Assembly: GCA_021781745.1 (NCBI GenBank)
Contig: JAJXWH010000028.1
Location: forward strand, 1-64,000
Reading direction: 5' to 3'
Length of the DNA stretch: 64,000 nucleotides
DNA from: Bacillota bacterium
GTDB taxonomy: Bacteria; Bacillota; Clostridia; Clostridiales; Clostridiaceae
The notes under the pieces are model-generated. The model searched no databases, was not told the origin of the DNA, and saw only the letters and a list, made by a program, of their open reading frames with translations. How positions within the stretch are numbered: position 1 is the first letter of the stretch; every line of letters starts with the position of its first letter. This document shows positions 7,698 through 15,903 of this stretch, piece after piece. The position numbers were made by a program, and so were the translations under genes.

Positions 7698-8657
7698 CTA
7701 GATCATGCTTTTCTCCCAGGAAGCTTTTACTAATACTCCTGTATCTTTTGCTTCTTTTTCTAAAACAGTAATATCACTTTCTTCTAATTTTATATCAAGT
7801 GCAGATATTGCCCCATCTATATGTGTTCTTTTCGTGACACCTATAACAGGCACAGTTCCTTTAGAAAGCGCCCAGGCTATTGCTATTACTGCTGGCTCAA
7901 CCTGATACTTTGTACCTATTTTACCCATAGCCTCAATCAAGTTCCCAATCTTTCCCAACACTTCTGAATTGAAAGCCTTCCCTCTTCTAGTTCCGCTTAT
8001 AAAAGGATTATTAACATTATATTTGCCAGATAAAGCTCCTTGCTCTAATATCATATAAGAAAAAAATGCAACATCATTATTATGGCACCAATCAATAATT
8101 CCTGCTTCCTCTGACTCTCTATATAATAAGCTATAGTGATTTTGTACAGCTGATAGTTCCAGGCCTTCTTTTTTTAAAATGGTTGAAGCTTCCTTAATTT
8201 CTTCTAGGTTATGATTGGATACCCCTATATATTTAACTTTGCTAGATTTCACTATAGGTATGATCTCCCTTGTCCACTTTTTTATATTCTTAGGATTATG
8301 TATCCAATATATATCAACACTTTTTATTCCTAATCGTTTCAAACTTTTGTTCAAAGATTTTCTCATGGCACTCTTAGTTTGTATCCCCATAGGAGTGAAC
8401 TTCGTAGATATTATTATATTTTTTTCTTTTTCAATCAACTTTCCAAGAATTGTTTCTGAGGCTCCCATCCCGTATACTGCTGCTGTATCCCATAGATTAA
8501 ATCCTTTTTGCATTGCTTCTTTAAAAACAGGTTCTAAATCATCTTCAGTATATTCATTTCCAAAAACTTTATTACCTCCATTTATGCCTGTTCCCCATGA
8601 CCATGTACCAAGTGCTATTGCTGGTATCTTTTTACCTTTTAATTTTATATATTTCAT
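7698..8657 (-). CDS. Aldo/keto reductase
   Basis: A 319-residue NAD(P)H-dependent aldo/keto reductase with a TIM-barrel fold, cytosolic. The catalytic tetrad is present: D57 and Y62 in NLWDTAAVYG, K86 in STKFTP, and H120 in DIYWIHNPK. The cofactor-binding C-terminal half contains AIAWALSKGTVPVIGVTKRTHIDG. The substrate is unknown; the family reduces small aldehydes and ketones. The gene lies 24 bp downstream of a Crp/Fnr regulator gene on the same strand, so the two probably form one transcript and the regulator may control it. Confidence 0.88.
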   Translation of the reverse strand: MKYIKLKGKKIPAIALGTWSWGTGINGGNKVFGNEYTEDDLEPVFKEAMQKGFNLWDTAAVYGMGASETILGKLIEKEKNIIISTKFTPMGIQTKSAMRKSLNKSLKRLGIKSVDIYWIHNPKNIKKWTREIIPIVKSSKVKYIGVSNHNLEEIKEASTILKKEGLELSAVQNHYSLLYRESEEAGIIDWCHNNDVAFFSYMILEQGALSGKYNVNNPFISGTRRGKAFNSEVLGKIGNLIEAMGKIGTKYQVEPAVIAIAWALSKGTVPVIGVTKRTHIDGAISALDIKLEESDITVLEKEAKDTGVLVKASWEKSMI

Positions 8658-8681
8658 TAAAACTCTCTCACTTTCATTATT

Positions 8682-9275
8682 CTAACTTTCCTCTTTTATA
8701 GTCCTTCTAATCCTGCTTAATGATACAGGCGTAATACCGAGATACGATGCTATATATGATTGGTACACACGTTCCTCTAGACTTGGGTGCATTTTCCTGA
8801 AATCCAAATACCTTTCAGTCGCGCTTTTTAATAGGAAGCTGCTTTCCCTATCTATTTTATATCTTAAACTATTTTCTAGTGCTTTCATGTAAACTTTCAT
8901 ACAATACAAATTTTCTTCAATTAATTCTTTTAATATTTTTTTATGTATAACTAGTGCCTTGCAATCTTCTAATGCTTCAATGCAATATTTTGATGGTTCT
9001 AGTTTTAATAATATCTCAGTATTGCAAAATGAACCTTCCTCAATAAAAAATCTAGTTATATCATTTCCATTAATATCAATATAATAATTTCTTATTAATC
9101 CTGAAGTAACAAAATATATTTCGCTTTTCATCTCTCCTATATGCACAATTACCTCCCCTTTTGAGATTACTTTACTAGTGACTTTATGGACAGCTTTTTC
9201 AATTACATCTTCAGGAATTTTGGCATCTATAAAATTTTCAATAACATTCTGCAACTGTAAGAACTCTTCTATCAT
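8682..9275 (-). CDS. Crp/Fnr-family transcriptional regulator
   Basis: A 197-residue protein with an N-terminal cyclic-nucleotide-binding-like beta barrel (GEVIVHIGEMKSEIYFVTSGLIR, residues about 38-60, and a TRFFIEEGSFCNTE block) and a C-terminal winged helix with the recognition helix in SYLGITPVSLSRIRR (about 177-191). The class resembles the short Crp/Fnr regulators often found beside reductases. No cysteine cluster for an Fe-S centre is visible, so it is not an Fnr oxygen sensor of the classical type. It precedes the aldo/keto reductase gene by 24 bp. Confidence 0.82.
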   Translation of the reverse strand: MIEEFLQLQNVIENFIDAKIPEDVIEKAVHKVTSKVISKGEVIVHIGEMKSEIYFVTSGLIRNYYIDINGNDITRFFIEEGSFCNTEILLKLEPSKYCIEALEDCKALVIHKKILKELIEENLYCMKVYMKALENSLRYKIDRESSFLLKSATERYLDFRKMHPSLEERVYQSYIASYLGITPVSLSRIRRTIKEES

Positions 9276-9362
9276 ACTACCCCTTCTTCTTTTCTCTTTT
9301 CTTTATTTTAAATATTTTTTCACTTTTTGTAATTAACAAATGATAACTAAAAATAAGTTTAT

Positions 9363-10304
9363 TTATTCTGATGTCTTGCTATATATTTTATAAGGCAAAC
9401 GTAAAATTCCATCTTCATCCAAAATATAATTTGTGCCATCCAGAGGTGCTTTACCAGCAATTAAATTCATTCCTATAGAGTATATACTATCAGCTTCCGC
9501 CCTGGCATCTTGAATTACTGTACCAGTCATAATTCCCTTATCTACTAAATCTTTCGCTTCAGGAATTGCATCAACTCCGACAACTAAAATATTTTTATCT
9601 TTATTTCCTTCATTGTATCCGTACTTTTGAAGAGCTTCAATAGCGCCTATTGCCATCGCGTCATTATTAGCTATTATTGCTTCTATTTTATTACCATATT
9701 TCAAGAATAAAGATTCTATACTTGTCTTTGCACATGACTTTTCCCAGTCACAAACTTGTGAAGCAAGTTCTTGAGTTTTTACGCCTGTATCGTTAATTTC
9801 TAAAATTGAATATTTTGTTCTATTAATTGTCCCTGGGTGATTAATCTTACCTTGAAGCATTATATATTGAAGCACATCATCATTATTTTTATCTACACTC
9901 TGCTTATTTGCATTCCATGCATCAACTATTATTTTCCCTTGAAGAATTCCAGCTTGCTTATTGTCTGACCCTATAATTACATTGCGTTTATAAGGCTTAA
10001 TATAATTTATTACATCTTTAGAAGGCGTTCCATCTAAAATTAAGGGAATATCTTTTTCAACAATTTTATCAAGTACATTTTTTATAATCTCTATTTTAGC
10101 ATCGACTAAATTTACTACAAAAAGATCAAAATCTTCATTAAGAGCTTCATCTATACTTTGGTTTTGAATTACTTGATTTCCTTTGCCGTCAAAAAAAGTA
10201 AATTCAATTTTACCTTGATTTTCTTTTTGAATATCTTCTAAATTTCTCTTGAGTTCTGAAGCGTATTGGTCATCTGCCCTGAATAAAAATACAGCCGCCT
10301 TCAT
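9363..10304 (-). CDS. Galactose-type sugar-binding protein paralogue with lost start/signal peptide
   Basis: The 313-residue frame is a periplasmic-binding-protein-like domain (Peripla_BP_4) resembling MglB: FFDGKGNQVIQNQSIDEAL, GKIIVDAWN, AIIANNDAMAIGAIEALQKYGY, GVDAIPEAKDLVDKGIMTGTV. The ATG at 10304 has no ribosome-binding site and lies after the signal peptide. Upstream, the same frame encodes a clear hydrophobic signal segment (FIIVSTITLSILTSSVLTNA) back to a stop at 10398-10400, with no ATG, GTG or TTG. The 5' end therefore seems to have been lost, probably when the region next to sspH was rearranged. It is likely a pseudogene or poorly expressed. No ABC permease genes accompany it. Its paralogue is at 10768-11820. 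Confidence 0.7.
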   Translation of the reverse strand: MKAAVFLFRADDQYASELKRNLEDIQKENQGKIEFTFFDGKGNQVIQNQSIDEALNEDFDLFVVNLVDAKIEIIKNVLDKIVEKDIPLILDGTPSKDVINYIKPYKRNVIIGSDNKQAGILQGKIIVDAWNANKQSVDKNNDDVLQYIMLQGKINHPGTINRTKYSILEINDTGVKTQELASQVCDWEKSCAKTSIESLFLKYGNKIEAIIANNDAMAIGAIEALQKYGYNEGNKDKNILVVGVDAIPEAKDLVDKGIMTGTVIQDARAEADSIYSIGMNLIAGKAPLDGTNYILDEDGILRLPYKIYSKTSE

Positions 10305-10454
10305 TGGAGGTTGTAAAATATTATTTGCATTAGTTAAAACACTACTTGTTAGTATGCTAAGTGTTATTGTTGATACTATAATAAATATGTGAATATTTTA
10401 TTAAACTATAACTAAGACTATTAATTGAAAAAATGATAAAAGGAGAAATATATT

Positions 10455-10634
10455 ATGAATAAACAACGTGCAAATGAAATTGCTTCCTCACCAATTATGG
10501 CTAATGTAACTTATAATGGAACACCAATCTACATTGAAAGTGTAAATGAAAATGCAGGAACTGCACAAATACATTTTCTAAACCAGCCTAAAAATTCAAA
10601 AGAGGTATCTCTAAGCAGCCTGCAAGAAGATTAA
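10455..10634 (+). CDS. sspH: H-type small acid-soluble spore protein (first copy)
   Basis: A 59-residue protein reading MNKQRANEIASSPIM, NVTYNGTPIYIESVNENAGT and a C-terminal KEVSLSSLQED. This matches SspH-family spore proteins (MxxxRAxEIxxSPxMxNVTYNGxPIYIExV), which are made in the forespore. The ATG has a strong AGGAG site 10 nt upstream. A perfect terminator follows at 10639. It is 83% or so like the second copy at 11908 by eye. Its promoter region abuts the truncated end of the binding-protein gene on the other strand. Confidence 0.9.
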   Translation: MNKQRANEIASSPIMANVTYNGTPIYIESVNENAGTAQIHFLNQPKNSKEVSLSSLQED

Positions 10635-10638
10635 TTTT

Positions 10639-10675
10639 CTACCTGCACTTTTTATAAGTGCAGGTAGTTTCTTTA
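10639..10675 (+). terminator. Terminator after the first sspH
   Basis: CTACCTGCACTT (10639-10650) and AAGTGCAGGTAG (10656-10667) form a perfect 12-bp stem with a 5-nt loop, followed by TTTCTTT. It begins 5 nt after the sspH stop codon. Confidence 0.85.
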
Positions 10676-10767
10676 GTATAAAACTTATATTTAAACTAAT
10701 AATAAAAGAAGGATATTTTAATCTTGTATAAAAATATTGCAATCAAAGTTCATATTAGGAGTATGAA

Positions 10768-11820
10768 ATGAAGAAATTAATTAAAACATCAACAATTATT
10801 TTGTTATTTGTTATATCAACTTCAATTATGTCACAAAGTTATAATAAAAATTTTAGCAGTACTGTTTCTGCAAATAGTAATGAACCTATTAATGTCAGTG
10901 TGCTGATAAGTAACTTTAACTTATCAGTTGTATCATTAATAATGGGAGAATTAAAAAAGATTGAACAAGCAAATCCAGGTATAATTCAATATACATTTTA
11001 TGATGGAAAAGGTAAGCAGGATATACAAAATACGCAGCTTAAGACTATTCTTACAAATACGAATGTCGATCTTATAATATTGGATATGGCAGATGCAAGT
11101 TACAGCAAAGATGCAATCAATAGAATTAAAGAATCTAATATTCCAGTAATTTTTTTAGGAAATGCTGATATTCAAAGCGTTATGTCTTATACAAAATCTT
11201 ACTGGATGGGACCTTCACCAACTGATGGCGGTATTTTACAAGGAAGCATTATTGTAGATGCATGGAATAAAAATAAAAAAGTAATAGATAAAAATAATGA
11301 TAACATTCTTCAATATATTATGATAGAAGGTACACCAACAAATATTTATGCAGTAGCGCGAACTAAATTATCTATTGGAACTGCAAACGAAAATAATATA
11401 GCAACCCAAGAACTTGCTTTAAAAATTTGTAATTGGAAACAAGATGAGGCTAAAGACGCTATTGCTAGCTTATTTTTAAAGTATGGCAATAAAATAGAGG
11501 CAATTATATCAAATGATGATAACATGGCTATAGGTGCAATTAAAGGCTTACAAGAATATGGTTATAATCTTGTAAACAACCCTCAAAAAATAATGGTTAT
11601 AGGATTTGATGGAACCGTGCAAGCGAAAGAACTTATTGAGAAAGGCATTATGACAGGAACTGTCCTTCAAAATTTAAACAAGTTTGCCAACAATATTCAA
11701 ACTATTATTTTAAATTTGTTCAATAATAAAAATCTTATTGAAGGGACTGACTGTAAAATTGATAGTACTGGAAAAATAATTACCGCTCCCTACGATGGAG
11801 TATTGGTTAACTTAAATTAG
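10768..11820 (+). CDS. Galactose/methyl-galactoside-type sugar-binding protein (MglB-like)
   Basis: A 350-residue secreted binding protein. It has an N-terminal signal peptide (MKKLIKTSTIILLFVISTS, cleavage near residue 35; no lipobox cysteine), then Peripla_BP_4: FYDGKGKQDIQNTQLK, GGILQGSIIVDAWN, AIISNDDNMAIGAIKGLQEYGY, GFDGTVQAKELIEKGIMTGTV. It is clearly paralogous to the product of 9363-10304 and is intact. The ribosome-binding site AGGAG is 7 nt before the ATG. There is no permease or ATPase gene nearby, so it may serve a transporter encoded elsewhere or a chemoreceptor. The lack of a lipidation cysteine is unusual for a Gram-positive binding protein. Confidence 0.8.
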   Translation: MKKLIKTSTIILLFVISTSIMSQSYNKNFSSTVSANSNEPINVSVLISNFNLSVVSLIMGELKKIEQANPGIIQYTFYDGKGKQDIQNTQLKTILTNTNVDLIILDMADASYSKDAINRIKESNIPVIFLGNADIQSVMSYTKSYWMGPSPTDGGILQGSIIVDAWNKNKKVIDKNNDNILQYIMIEGTPTNIYAVARTKLSIGTANENNIATQELALKICNWKQDEAKDAIASLFLKYGNKIEAIISNDDNMAIGAIKGLQEYGYNLVNNPQKIMVIGFDGTVQAKELIEKGIMTGTVLQNLNKFANNIQTIILNLFNNKNLIEGTDCKIDSTGKIITAPYDGVLVNLN

Positions 11821-11907
11821 AGCAAGTTATAAAGAAAAAGAATATTCTATAATCTTAGTGCAAAAGATATTATTGATAATTAATTTTTTAAAAGGAGGCT
11901 AGCAACT

Positions 11908-12087
11908 ATGGATAAAGAACGTGCACAAGAAATTTTTTCTTCACCTAACATGATTAATGTTACCTATCATGGAACACCAATTTATATTGAAAGTATAAAT
12001 AACAATGCAGGAACTGCTAATATACATTTTCTAAATAACCCTAAGAATACAGAGGAAGTATTAATAACTAATCTGCAGGAAGGGTAA
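11908..12087 (+). CDS. sspH: H-type small acid-soluble spore protein (second copy)
   Basis: A 59-residue protein: MDKERAQEIFSSPNMINVTY, GTPIYIESINNNAGT, and the ending VLITNLQEG. The same SspH consensus as the copy at 10455, with scattered substitutions. AAGGAGG lies 9 nt before the ATG. It follows the intact sugar-binding protein gene by 87 bp without a clear terminator between. A hairpin follows at 12101-12122. Confidence 0.9.
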   Translation: MDKERAQEIFSSPNMINVTYHGTPIYIESINNNAGTANIHFLNNPKNTEEVLITNLQEG

Positions 12088-12100
12088 AAATAAAACTTTA

Positions 12101-12130
12101 ACTGACCATGATTTGTGGTCAGTCATTGTG
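12101..12130 (+). terminator. Weak terminator-like hairpin after the second sspH
   Basis: ACTGACCA pairs with TGGTCAGT around a 7-nt loop (TGATTTG), followed by a short T-containing tail (CATTGTGTCTT). The T-run is poor, so termination strength is uncertain. Confidence 0.4.
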
Positions 12131-12180
12131 TCTTACTTTATTTTAACTAATATACTACCCAAAAATTATTTAAACTATTA

Positions 12181-12786
12181 TTAATCTGAATAACAGCTAT
12201 TGATTATTTCTTTAATTTCTGTTGCTGATTCACATCCTGATAAAATAACCAATTGATCAGTAAAATTATTATCAAATATCTGGCAATAAAATTCCTTACT
12301 CATTTCATCCACATACTCATAATTATTTTCTAACTTTTTTAATAAAACTTCTTCTTGACCTGATTTATCTATAAAATAATATGTATTAAATTTACTTACA
12401 ACTCCCTCTATTTTCTTTAAATTATCTCTATTCAAGGTAAACCCGACAATATAATCTTTATCTGTCTTCTCAGATCCTTTTTTTATAGTTACACCAAACA
12501 TGGTTACCTCAGGAATCTTCTTAATTTCAATTTTTTTATATAATATTTTTGCAGAATCTAAGTATTCAATTATTTCTCTAAATGTAACTTGCGGCCTTCC
12601 CTGATTTCCGCTGTATAATAATCTAGAATCCACAACTACCATACATAAATCATTCCCAATTAGTTCACTTAAAACCTTTACTTTAAATTCATCCTTTTGT
12701 TTCAATCCATAGTATTCTATAAAAGTTTTAACTCTATCTTCATCTTCTTCGCTTCTTACCCTTAGCTTTTTTTTACCAAAAAACAT
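12181..12786 (-). CDS. Hypothetical protein (201 aa)
   Basis: I do not recognise this 201-residue, charged, apparently cytosolic protein. It starts MFFGKKKLRVRSEEDEDRV, has a mixed alpha/beta pattern with two apparent repeats of a strand-helix unit (VTFREIIEYLDSAKILYKK and KDYIVGFTLNRDNLKKIEGV), and ends SATEIKEIINSCYSD. There is no signal peptide or membrane segment. The ribosome-binding site GGAG precedes the ATG. It faces sspH convergently and may be monocistronic. Function unknown. Confidence 0.6.
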   Translation of the reverse strand: MFFGKKKLRVRSEEDEDRVKTFIEYYGLKQKDEFKVKVLSELIGNDLCMVVVDSRLLYSGNQGRPQVTFREIIEYLDSAKILYKKIEIKKIPEVTMFGVTIKKGSEKTDKDYIVGFTLNRDNLKKIEGVVSKFNTYYFIDKSGQEEVLLKKLENNYEYVDEMSKEFYCQIFDNNFTDQLVILSGCESATEIKEIINSCYSD

Positions 12787-12913
12787 ATTCTTCTTCTCCT
12801 CTAATCAATAATATATAATTATTATAATATATAAGATATTAAAGATAAATGGGATTCTAACCCATAAAAATTAATACAAAACTCATGTGTTAATCAGTCA
12901 GAGTAGAAAAATA

Positions 12914-13316
12914 TTATAATCTTCTACTGCACTGGCTGGTATTAATAAACTCATCAACGGCCTCAAAAGTTGGCATTGCCTCTTGTGCACCTAATGCAGT
13001 TGTTGAAATAGCACCTACAGCATTCCCAAATTTTACGCATTCTTCTAAGGGCTTATCTTGTGCTAAAGCAAAAGCAAAGCCAGCATTAAATGAATCTCCC
13101 GCCGCTGTATATATCCTCTCCAACTTTTCCTACCATAATTACTTTTGCACCTAATCTTCCTAAAGCAACTGCTTGATTTGCTCCTTTCCCTCCTGGGAAA
13201 GTTTTAAAACTGTTTCCCAAAATAGTTTCACCTGGCTTTGGAAAATCTTCAACAGTTGTTACTAAATCCATATTTACGCTCCCAATAACGCATAAACTTT
13301 TCATAGTATGACTCAC
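12914..13316 (-). pseudogene. rbsK: Ribokinase with internal deletion
   Basis: The N-terminal part (76 residues, 13316 to 13089) begins [20 protein letters not shown] and includes the substrate motif [20 protein letters not shown]. The C-terminal part (12914-13123, other frame) has the catalytic PfkB signature [16 protein letters not shown]. They meet near 13105, where KVGE runs straight into [10 protein letters not shown] in a shifted frame. About 170-180 residues between the two PfkB signatures are missing, compared with a normal length near 300. The product cannot be a working ribokinase. No rbs transport genes are adjacent. Confidence 0.85.
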
Positions 13317-13618
13317 CTCTTATCTTCGAACTTGTGCTAAATTAAATATACCACTTTTGATTATAGACAAACAACATGTAAACTGCACTTGAGTGTATAT
13401 TAACTGAAAATTTATTTAACTTATATATAACACGCCCACTTACCACTATATGGTATAATATTGGCGCAATAATAATATTTAAAGAAGTGTTTATATAATA
13501 TATAAGATTAGCTTTTTAAATTAATATTAATCATTTTATTTAATTTCGATTTTAGAATATATAATCAAAATTTACAGAAACTAAACAATGATAATAATAA
13601 AACGAAAGGAGACTTTTT
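13317..13618. other. Intergenic region without recognised gene
   Basis: AT-rich DNA between the divergent ribokinase remnant and the glycosyltransferase gene. A TATAAT occurs near 13454 inside a small palindrome (CCACTATATGGT), but no good -35 sits at the right distance. I see no riboswitch, repeat or small ORF. Confidence 0.4.
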
Positions 13619-14638
13619 ATGAATACAATTAATATGCTTTCTTCGGCTGAAAAGGTAAAAGGTCAAGGGGTTTTATCAGCTTACATTGAGCAAGTTAATT
13701 TAGTTAAAAACGGACTCAAAGATAATTATACTGTTAAAGTAAATAGCTCCAATTTGCGTGGTATTGTTCATTATCATACAATTGATTTCAAATTTTTTTT
13801 AAGCATACCTTTCTCAAAGCTCCTAGGTACAAGTGTAGCCTATGTTCATTTTGTACCAGAAACTATAGAAGAAAGTCTCAAACTGCCCGTTCCTATAAAA
13901 AAAATATTCTACAAATATATAATTTGGTTTTATAAAAGTGTCGATCACTTAGTTGTTGTTAATCCATATTTTATTGACGTTCTTAAGAATTATAAAATTA
14001 ACGAACAAAAAGTAACCTATATTCCTAACTTTGTATCTGAGGATAGTTTTTATAGATATGATAGGGAAAAAATAAATAATATAAAAAAAGATTATGAAAT
14101 ACCATTAGACAAATTTGTTGTCCTAGGGGTTGGTCAAGTTCAGACCAGAAAAGGTGTTATGGATTTTATTGAAGTTGCTAAAAGCCTTCCACATATTCAA
14201 TTTATATGGGCTGGAGGTTTCTCCTTTGGACCAATAACTGATGGGTATAAAGAACTAAAAAAAGTAATATTAAATCCACCTGAAAATGTTAAATTTTTGG
14301 GCATTATAAATAGAGATAAAATGAATGATATATATAATATTTGTGACCTAATGTTCTTACCTTCATATAATGAATTATTCCCTATGTCCATTCTTGAAGC
14401 TATGGCTTTAAAAATTCCTGTGCTTTTAAGGGATTTAGATATATATCATAATATTTTATTTGATAATTATTTAAGTGGGAAAAATACCTCGGAATTTATA
14501 AAACTTATAAATTCTCTCGAGAATAAGGACGATAATTATTCCACTGCATCTAACAACTCTTGGAAGTGTCATAAATTCTATTCAAAGGACTATGTCTTAA
14601 AAATGTGGAAACAGTTTTACGACACTATATCATCATAA
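13619..14638 (+). CDS. Glycosyltransferase family 4 protein
   Basis: A 339-residue cytosolic GT-B glycosyltransferase. The C-terminal Glycos_transf_1 domain includes LGVGQVQTRKGVMDFIEVAKSL (about 168-189), IPNFVSEDSF, and the nucleotide-sugar motif FLPSYNELFPMSILEAMALKIPVL (about 247-270) with the E-x7-E pair. The N-terminal domain is short. AAAGGAG lies 8 nt before the ATG. The next gene begins 27 bp downstream and encodes a YbhN/flippase-like membrane protein, a common pairing in clostridia. It probably glycosylates a lipid or envelope precursor; donor and acceptor are unknown. Confidence 0.8.
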   Translation: MNTINMLSSAEKVKGQGVLSAYIEQVNLVKNGLKDNYTVKVNSSNLRGIVHYHTIDFKFFLSIPFSKLLGTSVAYVHFVPETIEESLKLPVPIKKIFYKYIIWFYKSVDHLVVVNPYFIDVLKNYKINEQKVTYIPNFVSEDSFYRYDREKINNIKKDYEIPLDKFVVLGVGQVQTRKGVMDFIEVAKSLPHIQFIWAGGFSFGPITDGYKELKKVILNPPENVKFLGIINRDKMNDIYNICDLMFLPSYNELFPMSILEAMALKIPVLLRDLDIYHNILFDNYLSGKNTSEFIKLINSLENKDDNYSTASNNSWKCHKFYSKDYVLKMWKQFYDTISS

Positions 14639-14665
14639 AAAATTTTAAATTTAGGAGAAATACAA

Positions 14666-15694
14666 ATGAAGAATAAAGTGTTTAATTCAATCGTCATATT
14701 TGTTTCTGCTTGTATCTTTTTATCCTTTTTCCTATTCACTAAAGGCTTAACTTCCATAGTTCAGGAACTGAAAAGATTAAACCCCTTATGGCTAATATTC
14801 GCTTTTATTTTAATGATTTTGTTTTGGATATTTGAAATGTTAGTTTTATATGTAATAACAAAAAGTTTTCATAAAACAGATAAATTACTTATTAAATGTT
14901 TTCATTGCGAAATGGTTGGTGTATATTTTGGCGCTGTTACTCCATTTGCTGCTGGAAGTCAGCCAGCTCAATTGTATTCAATGACAGAAAATGGTGTTCC
15001 TGCTGGTGTATCTGGTTCGATTTTAATGATTAAGTTCATGTTACACCAATTTATAAATATAATTATTTTAGTTTTAGCATTCATATTTAAATTTAATTAT
15101 TTTCACTCAAATGTACCTTATTTTATATATTTTTTTATTTCTGGTCTAATTGTTCATATTATAATAATGATATTTATGATATTATTTTCACTTAACATTA
15201 ATCTAACTAAAAATATATTAATATTCATATTTAAAATATTAAAAAGAGTCCGACTAATAAAAAATACACAAGATATTTATACAAAAATTGAAATTGAGTT
15301 AAGTAATTTTCACGAAAATATATCCTTAATATTTGAGAATAAAAGAATGTGCATTAAAGCATCTATCTTAACAGTTCTTCAATGGATGGCATTTTTTAGT
15401 ATTCCTTATTGTATTTATAGAAGTTATAGCTTTAATTCTCATGATTTATTTACCATGATAGCAGGCCAGATATTTCTAGTAAATTTTATGGCAATTATTC
15501 CTCTTCCTGGTGCTGAAGGAGGCGCTGAAGGAGGCTTTTATCTAATCTACAGTTTATTTTTTGAAAATGGTACAATTATAACAGCTATTTTTATATGGAG
15601 ACTGTTAACTTATTACTTATCAATTGTTGCAGGAAGTGTATTTACTTTACTGATCCCAAATAAAAATCTGAAGAATAAAAGAGAAGCTAAGTAA
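14666..15694 (+). CDS. Flippase-like / lysylphosphatidylglycerol synthase transmembrane domain protein (UPF0104)
   Basis: A 342-residue integral membrane protein with about eight transmembrane segments and the LPG_synthase_TM/YbhN pattern: AVTPFAAGSQPAQLYSM (about 92-108) and FMAIIPLPGAEGGAEGGFYLIY (about 274-295). It lacks the soluble MprF synthase domain, so it is not an aminoacyl-PG synthase. YbhN-like proteins are thought to move lipids or lipid-linked sugars across the membrane. Co-transcribed with the preceding glycosyltransferase (27 bp gap, AGGAG site), suggesting synthesis and export of a glycolipid. Confidence 0.78.
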   Translation: MKNKVFNSIVIFVSACIFLSFFLFTKGLTSIVQELKRLNPLWLIFAFILMILFWIFEMLVLYVITKSFHKTDKLLIKCFHCEMVGVYFGAVTPFAAGSQPAQLYSMTENGVPAGVSGSILMIKFMLHQFINIIILVLAFIFKFNYFHSNVPYFIYFFISGLIVHIIIMIFMILFSLNINLTKNILIFIFKILKRVRLIKNTQDIYTKIEIELSNFHENISLIFENKRMCIKASILTVLQWMAFFSIPYCIYRSYSFNSHDLFTMIAGQIFLVNFMAIIPLPGAEGGAEGGFYLIYSLFFENGTIITAIFIWRLLTYYLSIVAGSVFTLLIPNKNLKNKREAK

Positions 15695-15780
15695 TAAAAA
15701 ACATAGCTTTTGAAAATTTAATCTTTAATTTGTAAAAATATTATAGTAGAATTAATGAATTTGCGATTAGTATAGTTTTA

Positions 15781-15903
15781 AATGATAAATTATAAGTTAT
15801 AAGTTAAGGATAAAATTGCCAAAGGCAATTTTTTAAATATAATTTCTTGAAAAGCTATAAGCTTTTCTTCCTTAACTTATTACTTATAACTTATAATTTT
15901 TAA
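15781..15903. repeat. Palindromic MITE-like repeat (copy 1)
   Basis: AAATTATAAGTTATAAGTTA (start of 15787-15810, ending AAGGA) is inverted at 15869-15899 (TCCTTAAC...ACTTATAACTTATAATTT, with a 7-nt insertion). Between them are two small hairpins: AAATTGCC-AA-GGCAATTT and GAAAAGC-TATA-GCTTTTC. The element abuts the stop codon of the NRAMP-related gene. A related right-hand half lies at 44010-44066. The terminal arms are built from degenerate 7-mers (CTTATAA). Confidence 0.6.

Noticed and set aside
7705..8685. Two open frames on the + strand of 66 and 156 codons
   Set aside because: Both are shadows of the aldo/keto reductase gene, whose catalytic tetrad is complete on the other strand.
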